Assembly (NCBI GenBank): GCA_028709385.1
Contig: JAQVXD010000010.1
Coordinates: forward strand, 1-64,000
Origin: Fermentimonas sp.
GTDB taxonomy: Bacteria; Bacteroidota; Bacteroidia; Bacteroidales; Dysgonomonadaceae
Reading direction: 5' to 3'
DNA length: 64,000 bases
How positions within the stretch are numbered: position 1 is the stretch's first letter; each line of letters opens with the position of its first letter. Positions 1 to 8,159 of the stretch are shown here, in pieces. The position numbers were made by a program, and so were the translations under genes. The notes beneath the pieces were generated by a model that was not told the DNA's origin, ran no database searches, and worked only from the letters and a program-made list of their open reading frames with translations.

Positions 1-168
1 CCCCGGATTCACGATTTATATCCTTTTAAATTCTATTGAACGGGTACCTTAATATAATCTGATTATATTTCTTGTACTTGCTTTGTCTAAAATAATTTGT
101 ATGTAAATCTTCTAAAGATCGCTTCTTGTTTTTTTGCTTCCAGGAAGGGTTCCTTCCAAAAGCGGGTG

Positions 169-200
169 CAAAGATAGGGACTATTTTTTAATATCCAAAA
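169..200 (-). promoter_or_regulatory. Strong Bacteroidota promoter (P2), rRNA-like
   Basis: Read on the minus strand, TTTTG (196-200) is followed by exactly 19 bp and TATCTTTG (169-176), then GCACCCGCTTT. This is a full match to the Bacteroidota primary sigma factor promoter. The TATCTTTGCACCCGC context recalls promoters of Bacteroides rRNA operons as I remember them. Transcription runs left, out of the window, and the first 160 nt contain no ORF, which fits a stable-RNA leader. That an rRNA operon lies just outside is inference. Confidence 0.65.
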
Positions 201-314
201 TAAAATGAGAATATTTTTCAAATTATTTTTCTTCTCTGCAACATGAACACAAATTTTGAACCATTTCAATCAATAACCTCTGTAATGAAACACACTTTTA
301 GTGGAAATGGAATG

Positions 315-347
315 CAAAGATAGAGCTTTTTTTAGATACCCTCCAAA
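315..347 (-). promoter_or_regulatory. Upstream tandem promoter (P1)
   Basis: On the minus strand TTTG (344-347) is followed by 21 bp and TATCTTTGCA (-7 box at 315-322). The -7 box is perfect; the spacer is slightly longer than the usual 19. It lies 146 bp upstream of the second leftward promoter and fires in the same direction, giving a tandem P1/P2 arrangement typical of stable-RNA operons. Confidence 0.5.
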
Positions 348-585
348 TGTTTTCGATACTTTTTTTGCAAAATCTTTAAATAGCTATCTCAACGTAAATG
401 AGTCGGGCAGTGCAATACACTCAATAGCAACTAATTGCCTAAAAGTACTGCTTCAGCTATAGATCAGCCAGTGCAACATCGTACCATCCTCGTTTCAACT
501 TCGTATCAACCTCTGTAAATATAGAGGTTGGTTTGGCTGAGGTTATACCAAAGTTATATATATGTAGAAATAAAGTATATGGTTT

Positions 586-2025
586 TTAGTAAGCCAGCAG
601 ATGTGAGCTTGTATTTATATATGGAGTGACGGCAAAATTAAGTATTTCATCATTTCTTACTACTTCAATATTAATAGAGACCGGAGTATTCCAATCTATA
701 TATTGATTAAAGTTGAATAAATACGAAAAAGCAGCCTTATATCTTTTATTATTTGAAATTGCTGTAGATATTCTGTTATAATCAGATACATTCCAAAACA
801 TACAATCCTTGAAGCCGTTTGAATCGGTATATCGGGTATTAGTATCCCTAAACTGCATAGTTTCAGCTATGAAACGGCGATAACCCTCTGTCAGCGACTG
901 AGATGAACTGTGATCGAAGCTCTGTCCCTGAATATTAACAACTACATCACCGGGAAGTATTCCTGCCAAAGCGGCGGGTGAGCTAGGATCAACAGACGCA
1001 ACTGTTTTCAAATCATTTATATCATAACCTATGCCTGTATAATTGTATTTCAGATATTTTACCTGAAATGTGGCAAAAGACCTGTTGCCTGCATAAGGAA
1101 ATTTCAGCAACATAAGAGGAAGGTTCATCTCAAGATAGTCAGTCAGACTATAATACGAACTGAGGCGTTCAGATACCTCACTCTCCCAAATCAAGGTCAT
1201 TTCGCCAGCCTTCATAAACTTCATATCATAGAAGCGAAAGCCAAACTCTAACTCATAAGCAATATCATCTATACGAACCCCTTCAGAAGGATTATATAAT
1301 GGCACCCTTACAGTTCTGTTGTTTCTTGTATCATATCGCCATACAGGCTGATAACTTCCAAAAGAAGCAGAATTATTCTTGAAAAGAGGATTACTCTCAA
1401 AACTATAGAAAGTCTGAATTATAAAATCAGGATCAGTCGGATTGTATTCCAGCCCCTTTTCAGATAATGCTCGTATAAAGATAGCGTTTATTCGCTCGTC
1501 AAGTTCTCTGGTACTCTCATCAGAAGCCGCAAATCCAAAGGTTCTGTAGTTATGATATTGTGCATTTTCATTTGTTTTTGTTTTTATCGGCATCAAAAAA
1601 CGTCTGTTCTGAACATCCTCCAGACTGTAAAAAGCAAATACTGGGGCAAGTTGTGCCTCCGTAATTGCATTACTGCTGCGGCAATCTTTAGAAAATGTGA
1701 TCTCTTTAAATGAATGTTCAAAATTACGAATAGCAAGCGTTATCTCTGTTTCATGCAGATTAAACCAAGACATTATTGTCTGGTAAGATTTCTGATATGT
1801 TCCATTATGATTTACTGAAAGTAATATATCATTGATTTTCAAACCTGCTCTTTCGGCCGGAGAACCGGGAGTTATCTCAACAACAACAGGTTCCTTATAT
1901 CCCCAGCTTCTGTCTTCACTGATTTCGAAAGAAAAACCTGTATTACAGGTTATAGTATTTTCTTGTGAAAATGACTTACCTGTTATTAATAATAAAATAA
2001 CAACTATATTTATAATTCGCTTCAT
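586..2025 (-). CDS. Secreted two-PDZ-domain protein with DUF4136-like centre
   Basis: The product is 479 residues with a cleavable signal peptide of about 20 residues ending in SFSQ, so it acts in the periplasm or cell envelope. A first PDZ-like segment (about residues 40-110) has the TPGSPAERAGL carboxylate-binding loop. A middle region (about 150-320, around RTFGFAASDES) resembles DUF4136-type envelope proteins. A second PDZ segment (about 330-400) has the pattern SSPAALAGILPGD. I see no protease triad, so a binding or scaffold role is more likely than proteolysis; the partner is unknown. It is divergent from glgB and has its own TATCTTTG box. Confidence 0.75.
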   Translation of the reverse strand: MKRIINIVVILLLITGKSFSQENTITCNTGFSFEISEDRSWGYKEPVVVEITPGSPAERAGLKINDILLSVNHNGTYQKSYQTIMSWFNLHETEITLAIRNFEHSFKEITFSKDCRSSNAITEAQLAPVFAFYSLEDVQNRRFLMPIKTKTNENAQYHNYRTFGFAASDESTRELDERINAIFIRALSEKGLEYNPTDPDFIIQTFYSFESNPLFKNNSASFGSYQPVWRYDTRNNRTVRVPLYNPSEGVRIDDIAYELEFGFRFYDMKFMKAGEMTLIWESEVSERLSSYYSLTDYLEMNLPLMLLKFPYAGNRSFATFQVKYLKYNYTGIGYDINDLKTVASVDPSSPAALAGILPGDVVVNIQGQSFDHSSSQSLTEGYRRFIAETMQFRDTNTRYTDSNGFKDCMFWNVSDYNRISTAISNNKRYKAAFSYLFNFNQYIDWNTPVSINIEVVRNDEILNFAVTPYINTSSHLLAY

Positions 2026-2056
2026 TGTACTATCTTATAAAATTGTGCTTATATGA

Positions 2057-2064
2057 CAAAGATA
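2057..2064 (-). promoter_or_regulatory. -7 box for the PDZ gene
   Basis: TATCTTTG on the minus strand, about 32 bp upstream of the ATG at 2025. No clear TTTG is present 19 bp further upstream, so only the -7 element is supported. Confidence 0.45.
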
Positions 2065-2108
2065 TGAGAAATCACTTAATAAATTAAACTAAATCCTTAC
2101 AATTTCTG

Positions 2109-2116
2109 TATCTTTG
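2109..2116 (+). promoter_or_regulatory. -7 box for glgB operon
   Basis: A perfect TATCTTTG 44 bp upstream of the glgB start, in the 135-bp divergent intergenic region. The -33 element is not obvious. It would drive glgB and probably the two genes behind it. Confidence 0.5.
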
Positions 2117-2160
2117 TTATTAACGATGAATAGAATATTCAAATTACACGTCATAATAAG

Positions 2161-4170
2161 ATGTTAGACATTATTAAAAACGACCCTTGGCTGGAGCCAT
2201 ATTCCAAAGCGATTAACGGCCGGCACAATTACTACCTGAAAAGATTGTCTGATTTAACGAAAAACGGTAATATCAAATTATCTGATTTTGCAACAGGACA
2301 CCTCTATTTCGGATTACACAAGACATCTGATAATTGGGTTATTCGTGAATGGGCGCCAAATGCCACTGAGATTTTTCTTGTTGGCACATTTAATCAATGG
2401 CAACATCTTGAGTCTTTCCGTTTGCAACCCATTGGCAGTGGTGTCTGGGAAGTAAAGGTTCCGCTCAATCACATTAATCATGAAGATCTCTATAAACTTA
2501 ATGTAAAATGGCAAGGCGGCTCGGGCGAGCGTATTCCGGCCTGGAGTAAAAGAGTTGTTCAGGATTCTGAAACAAATATATTCAGTGCTCAGGTTTGGGA
2601 GCCTGAACAGAAATATACATTTAAACACAAAGATTTCGAACCAGACACCTCCCCCCTCCTTATATATGAGACACATGTTGGAATGTCTACAGAAGAAGAA
2701 AAAGTTGGTACTTACAATGAGTTCCGCGAAAACATTCTTCCACGTATAAAAAAAGCAGGATATAATGCCATTCAAATAATGGCAATACAGGAGCATCCCT
2801 ATTATGGGTCTTTTGGATATCATGTATCCAGTTTTTTTGCACCATCATCAAGATGCGGCACACCCGAAGAGTTGCGGGAATTAATCGATACCGCACATGA
2901 TATGGGAATATCGGTAATTATGGACATCGTTCACTCACACTCTGTCAAAAACGAAACTGAAGGTATAGCCAGGATGGACGGATCATACGATCTGTATTTT
3001 CATAGTGACCCATCGAGAAGATATCATCAGGCATGGGATTCATTATGCTTTGATTACGGAAAAGATGAAGTACTTCATTTTTTACTTTCAAACTGCAAAT
3101 ACTGGTTGGAAGAGTTTAAATTTGACGGATTCAGATTTGATGGCGTCACCTCTATGATATACCTCAGTCACGGACTGGGTGAGTCGTTTTCAAACTATAG
3201 CTACTATTACAATGCAGGTCAGGATGGAGATGCTATATGCTATCTGACACTTGCCAATCAGCTCATACATGAAATTAATCCAAAAGCAATAACTATTGCT
3301 GAAGAGGTTAGCGGAATGCCTGGATTGGCGATGAATATCTCGGGAGGCGGTTATGGTTTTGATTATCGTATGGCTATGAATATTCCTGATTTCTGGATAA
3401 AAACCATAAAAGAGAAAAAGGACGAGGATTGGCATCCATCATCAATATGGTGGGAAACAACAAACCGGCGGAGTGATGAGAAAACAATATCATACAGTGA
3501 AAGCCATGACCAGGCATTAGTTGGCGACAAGACAATTATATTCAGACTTATCGATTCAGATATGTATTGGTATATGTCGAAATTAACAGGAAGCTCTTTT
3601 AAGGTAGACCGTGGAATTGCTCTTCATAAGATGATCAGACTGGTTACTGCAACAACTATTAACGGTGGCTATCTCAATTTTATGGGAAATGAATTCGGTC
3701 ACCCCGAGTGGGTTGATTTCCCTCGTGAGGGCAATAACTGGTCATACAAATATGCACGCAGACAGTGGCATCTTGCAGATGACAAAAATTTAAAGTATCA
3801 CTATCTTGGAGACTTCGACAGATCAATGATTGAACTAATAAAGTCTGTTCCCAATTTTCAGGATACAACACTTGTGAAATTATGGGACAAGGATGATGAT
3901 AATATTCTGGCATATATGAGAGATGATTTGATATTTGCATATAATTTCAATCCTCAGAATTCATACAGCGATTACGGTATATTAGTTCCAGAGGGGGAAT
4001 ACAATATAATTCTTGATACAGATGATAAAGATTTTGGAGGTTTTGGATTGAATGATAAGTCAATTAATCACTTCACACAATATGACCCTTTGTATTCCGA
4101 ACACAAAAAAGGATGGTTAAAATTATATTTGCCTGCCAGAACAGCTCTTGTATTAAGAGCAAAAAAGTAA
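2161..4170 (+). CDS. glgB: 1,4-alpha-glucan branching enzyme (GH13)
   Basis: This enzyme forms alpha-1,6 branches in glycogen. The 669-residue protein has an N-terminal CBM48-like beta-sandwich (about 45-130, with REWAPNATEIFLVGTFNQW) and a GH13 barrel. The four GH13 motifs are visible: DIVHSHS near residue 254, FDGFRFDG near 321 (nucleophile Asp), a Glu in AEEVSG near 380, and ESHDQALVGDKT near 446. The last motif is characteristic of the eukaryote-like branching enzymes common in Bacteroidetes. It is cytoplasmic. manA follows after 39 bp in the same direction, so the two may be cotranscribed; I see no other glycogen genes nearby. Confidence 0.93.
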   Translation: MLDIIKNDPWLEPYSKAINGRHNYYLKRLSDLTKNGNIKLSDFATGHLYFGLHKTSDNWVIREWAPNATEIFLVGTFNQWQHLESFRLQPIGSGVWEVKVPLNHINHEDLYKLNVKWQGGSGERIPAWSKRVVQDSETNIFSAQVWEPEQKYTFKHKDFEPDTSPLLIYETHVGMSTEEEKVGTYNEFRENILPRIKKAGYNAIQIMAIQEHPYYGSFGYHVSSFFAPSSRCGTPEELRELIDTAHDMGISVIMDIVHSHSVKNETEGIARMDGSYDLYFHSDPSRRYHQAWDSLCFDYGKDEVLHFLLSNCKYWLEEFKFDGFRFDGVTSMIYLSHGLGESFSNYSYYYNAGQDGDAICYLTLANQLIHEINPKAITIAEEVSGMPGLAMNISGGGYGFDYRMAMNIPDFWIKTIKEKKDEDWHPSSIWWETTNRRSDEKTISYSESHDQALVGDKTIIFRLIDSDMYWYMSKLTGSSFKVDRGIALHKMIRLVTATTINGGYLNFMGNEFGHPEWVDFPREGNNWSYKYARRQWHLADDKNLKYHYLGDFDRSMIELIKSVPNFQDTTLVKLWDKDDDNILAYMRDDLIFAYNFNPQNSYSDYGILVPEGEYNIILDTDDKDFGGFGLNDKSINHFTQYDPLYSEHKKGWLKLYLPARTALVLRAKK

Positions 4171-4209
4171 AATCACATCGTTATTTTAAACAAAGAAACA
4201 ACAAGTAAA

Positions 4210-5223
4210 ATGATGAACAGTAAAAATAAATCTTTAAAAGAATTTGAATCTTTATATCCCCTAAAATTCAATCCTATTTTAAAATCAGTTATTTGGGGAG
4301 GCTCGGCAATTACTGATTTTAAGAATATAAAACCCACACGTGACGGTATTGGTGAAAGTTGGGAAATTTCAGGAGTAGAAAATAATATTTCTGAGATATC
4401 AAACGGCGAACTTTCAGGTCTTTCTCTGGAAGAGTTACTTTCTGAAAAAAAAGAGTTGCTTGTAGGGAAAAAAGTGTACAACAAGTTTGGAGCTACCTTT
4501 CCTCTACTCATAAAATTTATTGATGCAAAAGACGACTTGTCAATTCAGGTTCACCCTGACGATGAAATGGCAAAAGAGCGACACAATTCTTTTGGTAAGA
4601 CTGAAATGTGGTATGTTGTAAACGCCGCTCCGGGAGCTTTTCTCTATTCAGGATTTGAAAAAAGCATTTCTCCAGATGAGTATGTTGATAGTGTAAAAGA
4701 CGGATCTTTCACTGGAAAGCTTAAAAAACATACTGTTAAAGAAGGTGATGTATTTTTCCTTCCTGCAGGTCGTGTTCATGCTATTGGAGCTGGGTGTTTT
4801 ATAGCTGAAATTCAACAAACATCAAATATTACATATCGAATTTTTGACTATGATCGTCGTGATGCTGACGGTAATACAAGAGAACTTCATACCGAACTGG
4901 CAAAAGATGCCATCGATTTCAAGGTATATGATTCGTACAAAACAGAATTTAATAACGAGACAAATCAACCTGTGAAACTGATATCCTGCCCCTACTTCAC
5001 CACCAACCTTCTTGAGCTGGATATCCAAATGAGCCGTGACTTAAAAAAAATCGATTCCTTTATTATATATATGTGTATCTCGGGGCATTGTACTTTGAAA
5101 GATAATAAAGGTAATTCTGTATTTATTGATCGTGGAGAGACAGTTCTTATACCGGCTGATACTGAAAGTTTGCTGATCATTCCAAGCGAGTCCTCTAAAT
5201 TGCTGGAGATTTATATAGAATAA
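4210..5223 (+). CDS. manA: Mannose-6-phosphate isomerase, class I
   Basis: It interconverts mannose-6-phosphate and fructose-6-phosphate in the cytoplasm. The 337-residue length matches the short type-I isomerases of Bacteroidetes and Firmicutes. The zinc-site motifs are present: IQVHPDD near residues 112-118, a Glu in KTEMWYVV, and the His in LPAGRVHAIGAG near 180-190. The start could be either Met of the initial MM pair; I used the first. It sits 39 bp after glgB and 29 bp before the beta-propeller gene, suggesting one transcript. Confidence 0.92.
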   Translation: MMNSKNKSLKEFESLYPLKFNPILKSVIWGGSAITDFKNIKPTRDGIGESWEISGVENNISEISNGELSGLSLEELLSEKKELLVGKKVYNKFGATFPLLIKFIDAKDDLSIQVHPDDEMAKERHNSFGKTEMWYVVNAAPGAFLYSGFEKSISPDEYVDSVKDGSFTGKLKKHTVKEGDVFFLPAGRVHAIGAGCFIAEIQQTSNITYRIFDYDRRDADGNTRELHTELAKDAIDFKVYDSYKTEFNNETNQPVKLISCPYFTTNLLELDIQMSRDLKKIDSFIIYMCISGHCTLKDNKGNSVFIDRGETVLIPADTESLLIIPSESSKLLEIYIE

Positions 5224-5252
5224 GTTTAACTTTTTAATAATATCCCAAAAAA

Positions 5253-6173
5253 ATGAAAAACATCAAACTTCTATTTATTGCACTATGCGTTGCAATGATA
5301 TCACCGGCACAGGTTCCGCAAAACCTTGATAGTGAACTCGTATTACTGAACGTAAATACAGGTAAAGAGAAGGTTATTCTTCGCGAAAAACGTCATTTCG
5401 AAGCACCTAACTGGTCGAGAGACGGCAAATTCCTAATTATCAATCATGACGGATTATTGGAAAAGGTGTCTGTAAGAGGAGAAAAACTTGGAGTGATTGA
5501 CACTGGTTTTGCGGACAGGTGCAATAATGATCATGGGTTAAGCATCGACGGCAAATGGCTTATTATAAGTCACAACGACCCGTCCGTTACATCTCAGGGC
5601 GGGAACTCAAGAATATTTATTCTCCCTGCCTCTGGAGGTGTGCCGAGATTGATTACCGGAAATGCTCCAAGTTATTGGCATGGTATTAGTCCGGACAATC
5701 AATGGGTTGTATATTGCGCTATGAGGAACGGAGAGTGGGATGTTTATAAAACTCAAGTGATAATAGACGAGGAGATTCGCCTTACAGATACAGATGGTTT
5801 GGATGACGGACCTGAATATAGTTATGATGGAGAGTGGATCTACTTTAACAGTCACAGAACAGGTAGAATGCACATTTGGAGAATGCGTCCGGATGGTAGC
5901 GAACAAACACAGCTTACCAGTGATGAATATGATAATTGGTTTCCTCATCCCGGACCGGATAACAGAAGTATAGCATATATTTCTTACATAGAAGATCAAA
6001 AAGGTGGACATCCATTTGGTAAAGATGTGAAAATAAGATTGCTGGATGTAGAAACTTTGCAGACACGTGATCTTACACCTGTTTTTTATGGTGGTCAAGG
6101 CTCATTGAATGTACACAGTTGGTCACCCGATGGCAAGAGTATAGCATTTGTCAGATATTTTAACAACGACTGA
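5253..6173 (+). CDS. Secreted TolB-like (PD40) beta-propeller protein
   Basis: The 306-residue protein begins with a signal peptide (about residues 1-19, ending in SPAQ) and then consists of WD40-like PD40 repeats. Their marks recur along the chain: NWSRDGKFLIINH, LSIDGKWLIISH, ISPDNQWVVY, YSYDGEWIYFNSHRTG and WSPDGKSIAFV. Such propellers resemble the C-terminal half of TolB and the N-terminal part of S9 peptidases, but no peptidase domain follows. A periplasmic binding or sensing role is inferred. It lies 29 bp after manA and is convergent with the LuxR-type gene, only 7 bp away. Confidence 0.8.
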   Translation: MKNIKLLFIALCVAMISPAQVPQNLDSELVLLNVNTGKEKVILREKRHFEAPNWSRDGKFLIINHDGLLEKVSVRGEKLGVIDTGFADRCNNDHGLSIDGKWLIISHNDPSVTSQGGNSRIFILPASGGVPRLITGNAPSYWHGISPDNQWVVYCAMRNGEWDVYKTQVIIDEEIRLTDTDGLDDGPEYSYDGEWIYFNSHRTGRMHIWRMRPDGSEQTQLTSDEYDNWFPHPGPDNRSIAYISYIEDQKGGHPFGKDVKIRLLDVETLQTRDLTPVFYGGQGSLNVHSWSPDGKSIAFVRYFNND

Positions 6174-6180
6174 AAAACTT

Positions 6181-6873
6181 TTATATATAGTACTCCAGTT
6201 GGTCGATTAGCCCAGCCTGTAAAGCATACCTGGTAACTTCGTTAACGCTGTTTACCCCAAGTTTTCTGTAAATATTGCGACGGTGAGTATTTACTGTGTG
6301 GAAACTTAAATTCTTTTCCACGGCAATCTCTTTGGTTGTCTTTCCCAAAGCAATTTCCCTGAGTATATTGGCTTCAGAAGGAGTTAGTTTATCCGGTACT
6401 TTTGATTGGGGAACTCCGGCTTTCATTACAGATTCTGCAAAATCACACCAATACACTTCGTTCTCTGCAACGCACATTATTGCATCCAGTATTGAGGATT
6501 TGGAATTGTGCTTTAATACAACACTAATGGTGGAATCTGATTGTAAAAGTTGCCGCAGGAAGCGAACTTCAGGCTCATCAGAAAAAAGAAGCCAAGATGA
6601 TTCCTTAGCACCGCTTTTTATATTTAAAAAGTGAGCTGTAGAAGAAAAATCAAATAAAGAATAGTCAACAATTACGACAGACTCGGGAAATTGTCGCAAC
6701 ATTAACAGCATTTTACTGTAGTTTTCCACTACTACAATATTAACTTGAGTTTCATACTCCTTAAGTAATGAGATCAATCCTAATCGTGTAATATCCTGAT
6801 TATCTGCTATTATGTAAACTCGACCCACCCTTACATTCTTTTTGTGAGATACAAATTTAGCAAATAATCTCAC
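6181..6873 (-). CDS. LuxR/NarL-type response regulator
   Basis: The 230-residue protein has a receiver-like domain (about 17-135) followed by a LuxR-type HTH (about 163-225, with LTPSEANILREIALGKTTKE and TVNTHRRNIYRKLGV). Receiver landmarks are visible: acidic pair ADNQD near residue 24, candidate phospho-acceptor Asp in VIVDYS near 70, a Ser in LLFSDE and a Lys in VVLKHN. No histidine kinase is adjacent, so it is an orphan regulator. The first 15 residues are atypical; a GTG at 6828 is a plausible alternative start, and a TAAATTTG box lies at 6852-6859. It is divergent from cysK (89 bp apart), making cysK a candidate target. Confidence 0.85.
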   Translation of the reverse strand: MRLFAKFVSHKKNVRVGRVYIIADNQDITRLGLISLLKEYETQVNIVVVENYSKMLLMLRQFPESVVIVDYSLFDFSSTAHFLNIKSGAKESSWLLFSDEPEVRFLRQLLQSDSTISVVLKHNSKSSILDAIMCVAENEVYWCDFAESVMKAGVPQSKVPDKLTPSEANILREIALGKTTKEIAVEKNLSFHTVNTHRRNIYRKLGVNSVNEVTRYALQAGLIDQLEYYI

Positions 6874-6926
6874 TAATGCTGTAAAAATACCACGTTTGTG
6901 CTATTTCAATTTCATCTTCCAGTCAA

Positions 6927-6934
6927 TATCTTTG
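6927..6934 (+). promoter_or_regulatory. -7 box for cysK
   Basis: TATCTTTG 28 bp upstream of the cysK ATG. Nineteen bp upstream of it the sequence is TTTC (6904-6907), a weak -33 element. Because no convincing promoter lies between cysK and the leader peptide ORF at 7954, this may also drive the leader and, after antitermination, the SusC operon. Confidence 0.5.
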
Positions 6935-6962
6935 TAAAAACAAAATTTTAGAGATAAATAAT

Positions 6963-7931
6963 ATGACAAAAATTGCAGCAAACCTCACAGAACTAGTAGG
7001 TAATACACCTTTATTAAAACTAGGACATTACGGAAAATCCGAAGGAGCAAAAGCAAATCTTCTTGCTAAACTAGAAAGCTTTAATCCGCTTGGAAGTGTT
7101 AAAGACCGCATTGCTCTGGCAATGGTTGAAGATGCGGAGAAAAAGGGAATACTTAAACCCGGTTCAGTTATTATCGAACCCACAAGTGGTAATACGGGAA
7201 TAGGTCTGGCATTTGTATCTTCAATTAAAAAGTACAGACTCATTCTCACAATGCCTGAAACTATGAGTCTTGAAAGAAGGAATTTACTTAAAGCACTGGG
7301 AGCGGAACTCGTGCTTACACCAGGAGCAGAAGGAATGAAAGGAGCTATTGCAAAGTCTAAAGAACTTCAGTCACAAACACCAAATGCTATTATTCTTCAG
7401 CAATTTGAAAATCAGGCAAATCCTCGGATCCATTATCAGACAACTGGTGAGGAGGTTTGGCGGGATACCGATGGCAAGGTTGATATTTTTGTCAGCGGTG
7501 TTGGTACTGGTGGAACAGTGAGCGGTGCAGGTAAACGTTTAAAAGAACACAACCCTGATATACAAGTGGTGGCAGTTGAACCAACAGACTCACCGGTTTT
7601 GTCAGGTGGAAGTCCTGGCCCTCACAAAATTCAGGGTATAGGAGCAGGGTTCGTTCCTGGTACATACGATGCTTCTGTTGTTGACCGAGTGTTTATAGTA
7701 AGCAACGACGATGCAATACTTGCAAGTCGCAAATTAGCTTCTACTGAGGGACTACTCGTTGGAATTTCTTCCGGAGCGGCAGCATATGCTGCATTACAGC
7801 TTTCACTTGAACCGGCAAACGAGGGTAAAAATATTGTTGTGATACTCCCTGATACGGGTGAACGTTATCTATCTACAGTACTTTACGCTTTCGAGGAATA
7901 CCCAATACAACTTTCAAAGGTTGAAGATTGA
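6963..7931 (+). CDS. cysK: Cysteine synthase A (O-acetylserine sulfhydrylase)
   Basis: It makes cysteine from O-acetylserine and sulfide using PLP in the cytoplasm. The 322-residue protein has the full fold-type II signature: PLP-binding Lys47 in [10 protein letters not shown], the substrate loop [12 protein letters not shown], the phosphate-cradling [10 protein letters not shown], and the PLP-proximal SSGAA segment near 265-270. Its length and N-terminus fit CysK. Its stop lies 22 bp before the Met/Cys leader ORF, so cysK mRNA probably enters the attenuator, placing cysteine synthesis and the downstream transporter in one cysteine-related unit. Confidence 0.95.
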   Translation: MTKIAANLTELVGNTPLLKLGHYGKSEGAKANLLAKLESFNPLGSVKDRIALAMVEDAEKKGILKPGSVIIEPTSGNTGIGLAFVSSIKKYRLILTMPETMSLERRNLLKALGAELVLTPGAEGMKGAIAKSKELQSQTPNAIILQQFENQANPRIHYQTTGEEVWRDTDGKVDIFVSGVGTGGTVSGAGKRLKEHNPDIQVVAVEPTDSPVLSGGSPGPHKIQGIGAGFVPGTYDASVVDRVFIVSNDDAILASRKLASTEGLLVGISSGAAAYAALQLSLEPANEGKNIVVILPDTGERYLSTVLYAFEEYPIQLSKVED

Positions 7932-7953
7932 TCTTTTATAAATAAACTTCGAG

Positions 7954-8058
7954 ATGAACTCAGGATTAAATAAGATGCAGAGTGTGATGGTTATGTTGAT
8001 GACAGCAATGAAAAAATGTTGTTGTAAATTACATAATCAGCCTCCTCTGCATATCTGA
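7954..8058 (+). CDS. Met/Cys-rich leader peptide
   Basis: A 34-codon ORF between cysK and the SusC gene, too short for routine calling. It encodes seven methionines and a run of three consecutive TGT cysteine codons (8017-8025) in MKKCCCKLH, then ends at TGA 8056-8058. A second in-frame ATG at 7975, preceded by AGGA at 7962-7965, could be the real start and would give 27 residues with six Met. Cysteine triplets are very rare by chance, and the codons sit precisely between RNA segments of an alternative-hairpin system ending in an intrinsic terminator. The likely role is sensing charged tRNA-Cys (and perhaps tRNA-Met), not function of the peptide itself. Confidence 0.72.
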   Translation: MNSGLNKMQSVMVMLMTAMKKCCCKLHNQPPLHI

Positions 8059-8116
8059 ATTATATTTTGGGTATCACAAAACGGAGCGGCTGATCTAAAA
8101 AATCAGCCGTTTTTTT
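7975..8116 (+). promoter_or_regulatory. Putative cysteine-responsive transcription attenuator
   Basis: Four RNA segments can form mutually exclusive helices. Segment 1 (ATGCAGAG, 7975-7982, plus TGAT 7985-7988) pairs with segment 2 (ATCA 8036-8039 plus CTCTGCAT 8045-8052). Segment 2 (ATCAGCC 8036-8042 plus TCC 8043-8045) can instead pair with segment 3 (GGA 8083-8085, GGCTGAT 8088-8094). Segment 3 (CGGCTGAT 8087-8094) pairs with segment 4 (ATCAGCCG 8102-8109) as a terminator. A ribosome stalled at the Cys codons 8017-8025 blocks 1:2 and leaves segment 2 free to make the 2:3 antiterminator; one reaching the stop codon covers segment 2 and allows 3:4. These pairings are read directly; regulation is inferred. 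Confidence 0.72.
8087..8116 (+). terminator. Intrinsic terminator upstream of SusC gene
   Basis: Perfect 8-bp stem CGGCTGAT (8087-8094) and ATCAGCCG (8102-8109), 7-nt A-rich loop, followed by seven T (8110-8116). It sits 43 bp before the SusC start, in the position of an attenuator rather than an operon end. Confidence 0.85.
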
Positions 8117-8159
8117 AATATTTAGTCCAATAACTTTTAATAAAAAATAGTTAAATCGC

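Larger units (their letters stand above)
1..585. other. Gene-less stretch with leftward promoters
   Basis: I see no credible coding sequence here. The only longer open frame, on the minus strand at 87-269, starts upstream of the strong promoter at 169-200 and has no recognisable content. The stretch holds two minus-strand promoters and a small perfect hairpin (GGAAGG, 3-nt loop, CCTTCC) at 143-157, which lies just downstream of the second promoter. Positions 350-585 show nothing I can interpret apart from the 3' end of the PDZ gene beginning at 586. Confidence 0.6.

Noticed and set aside
87-269. 60-residue open frame on the minus strand in the left gene-less region
   Set aside because: It starts upstream of, and runs through, a perfect minus-strand promoter at 169-200, and the sequence has no recognisable protein features.
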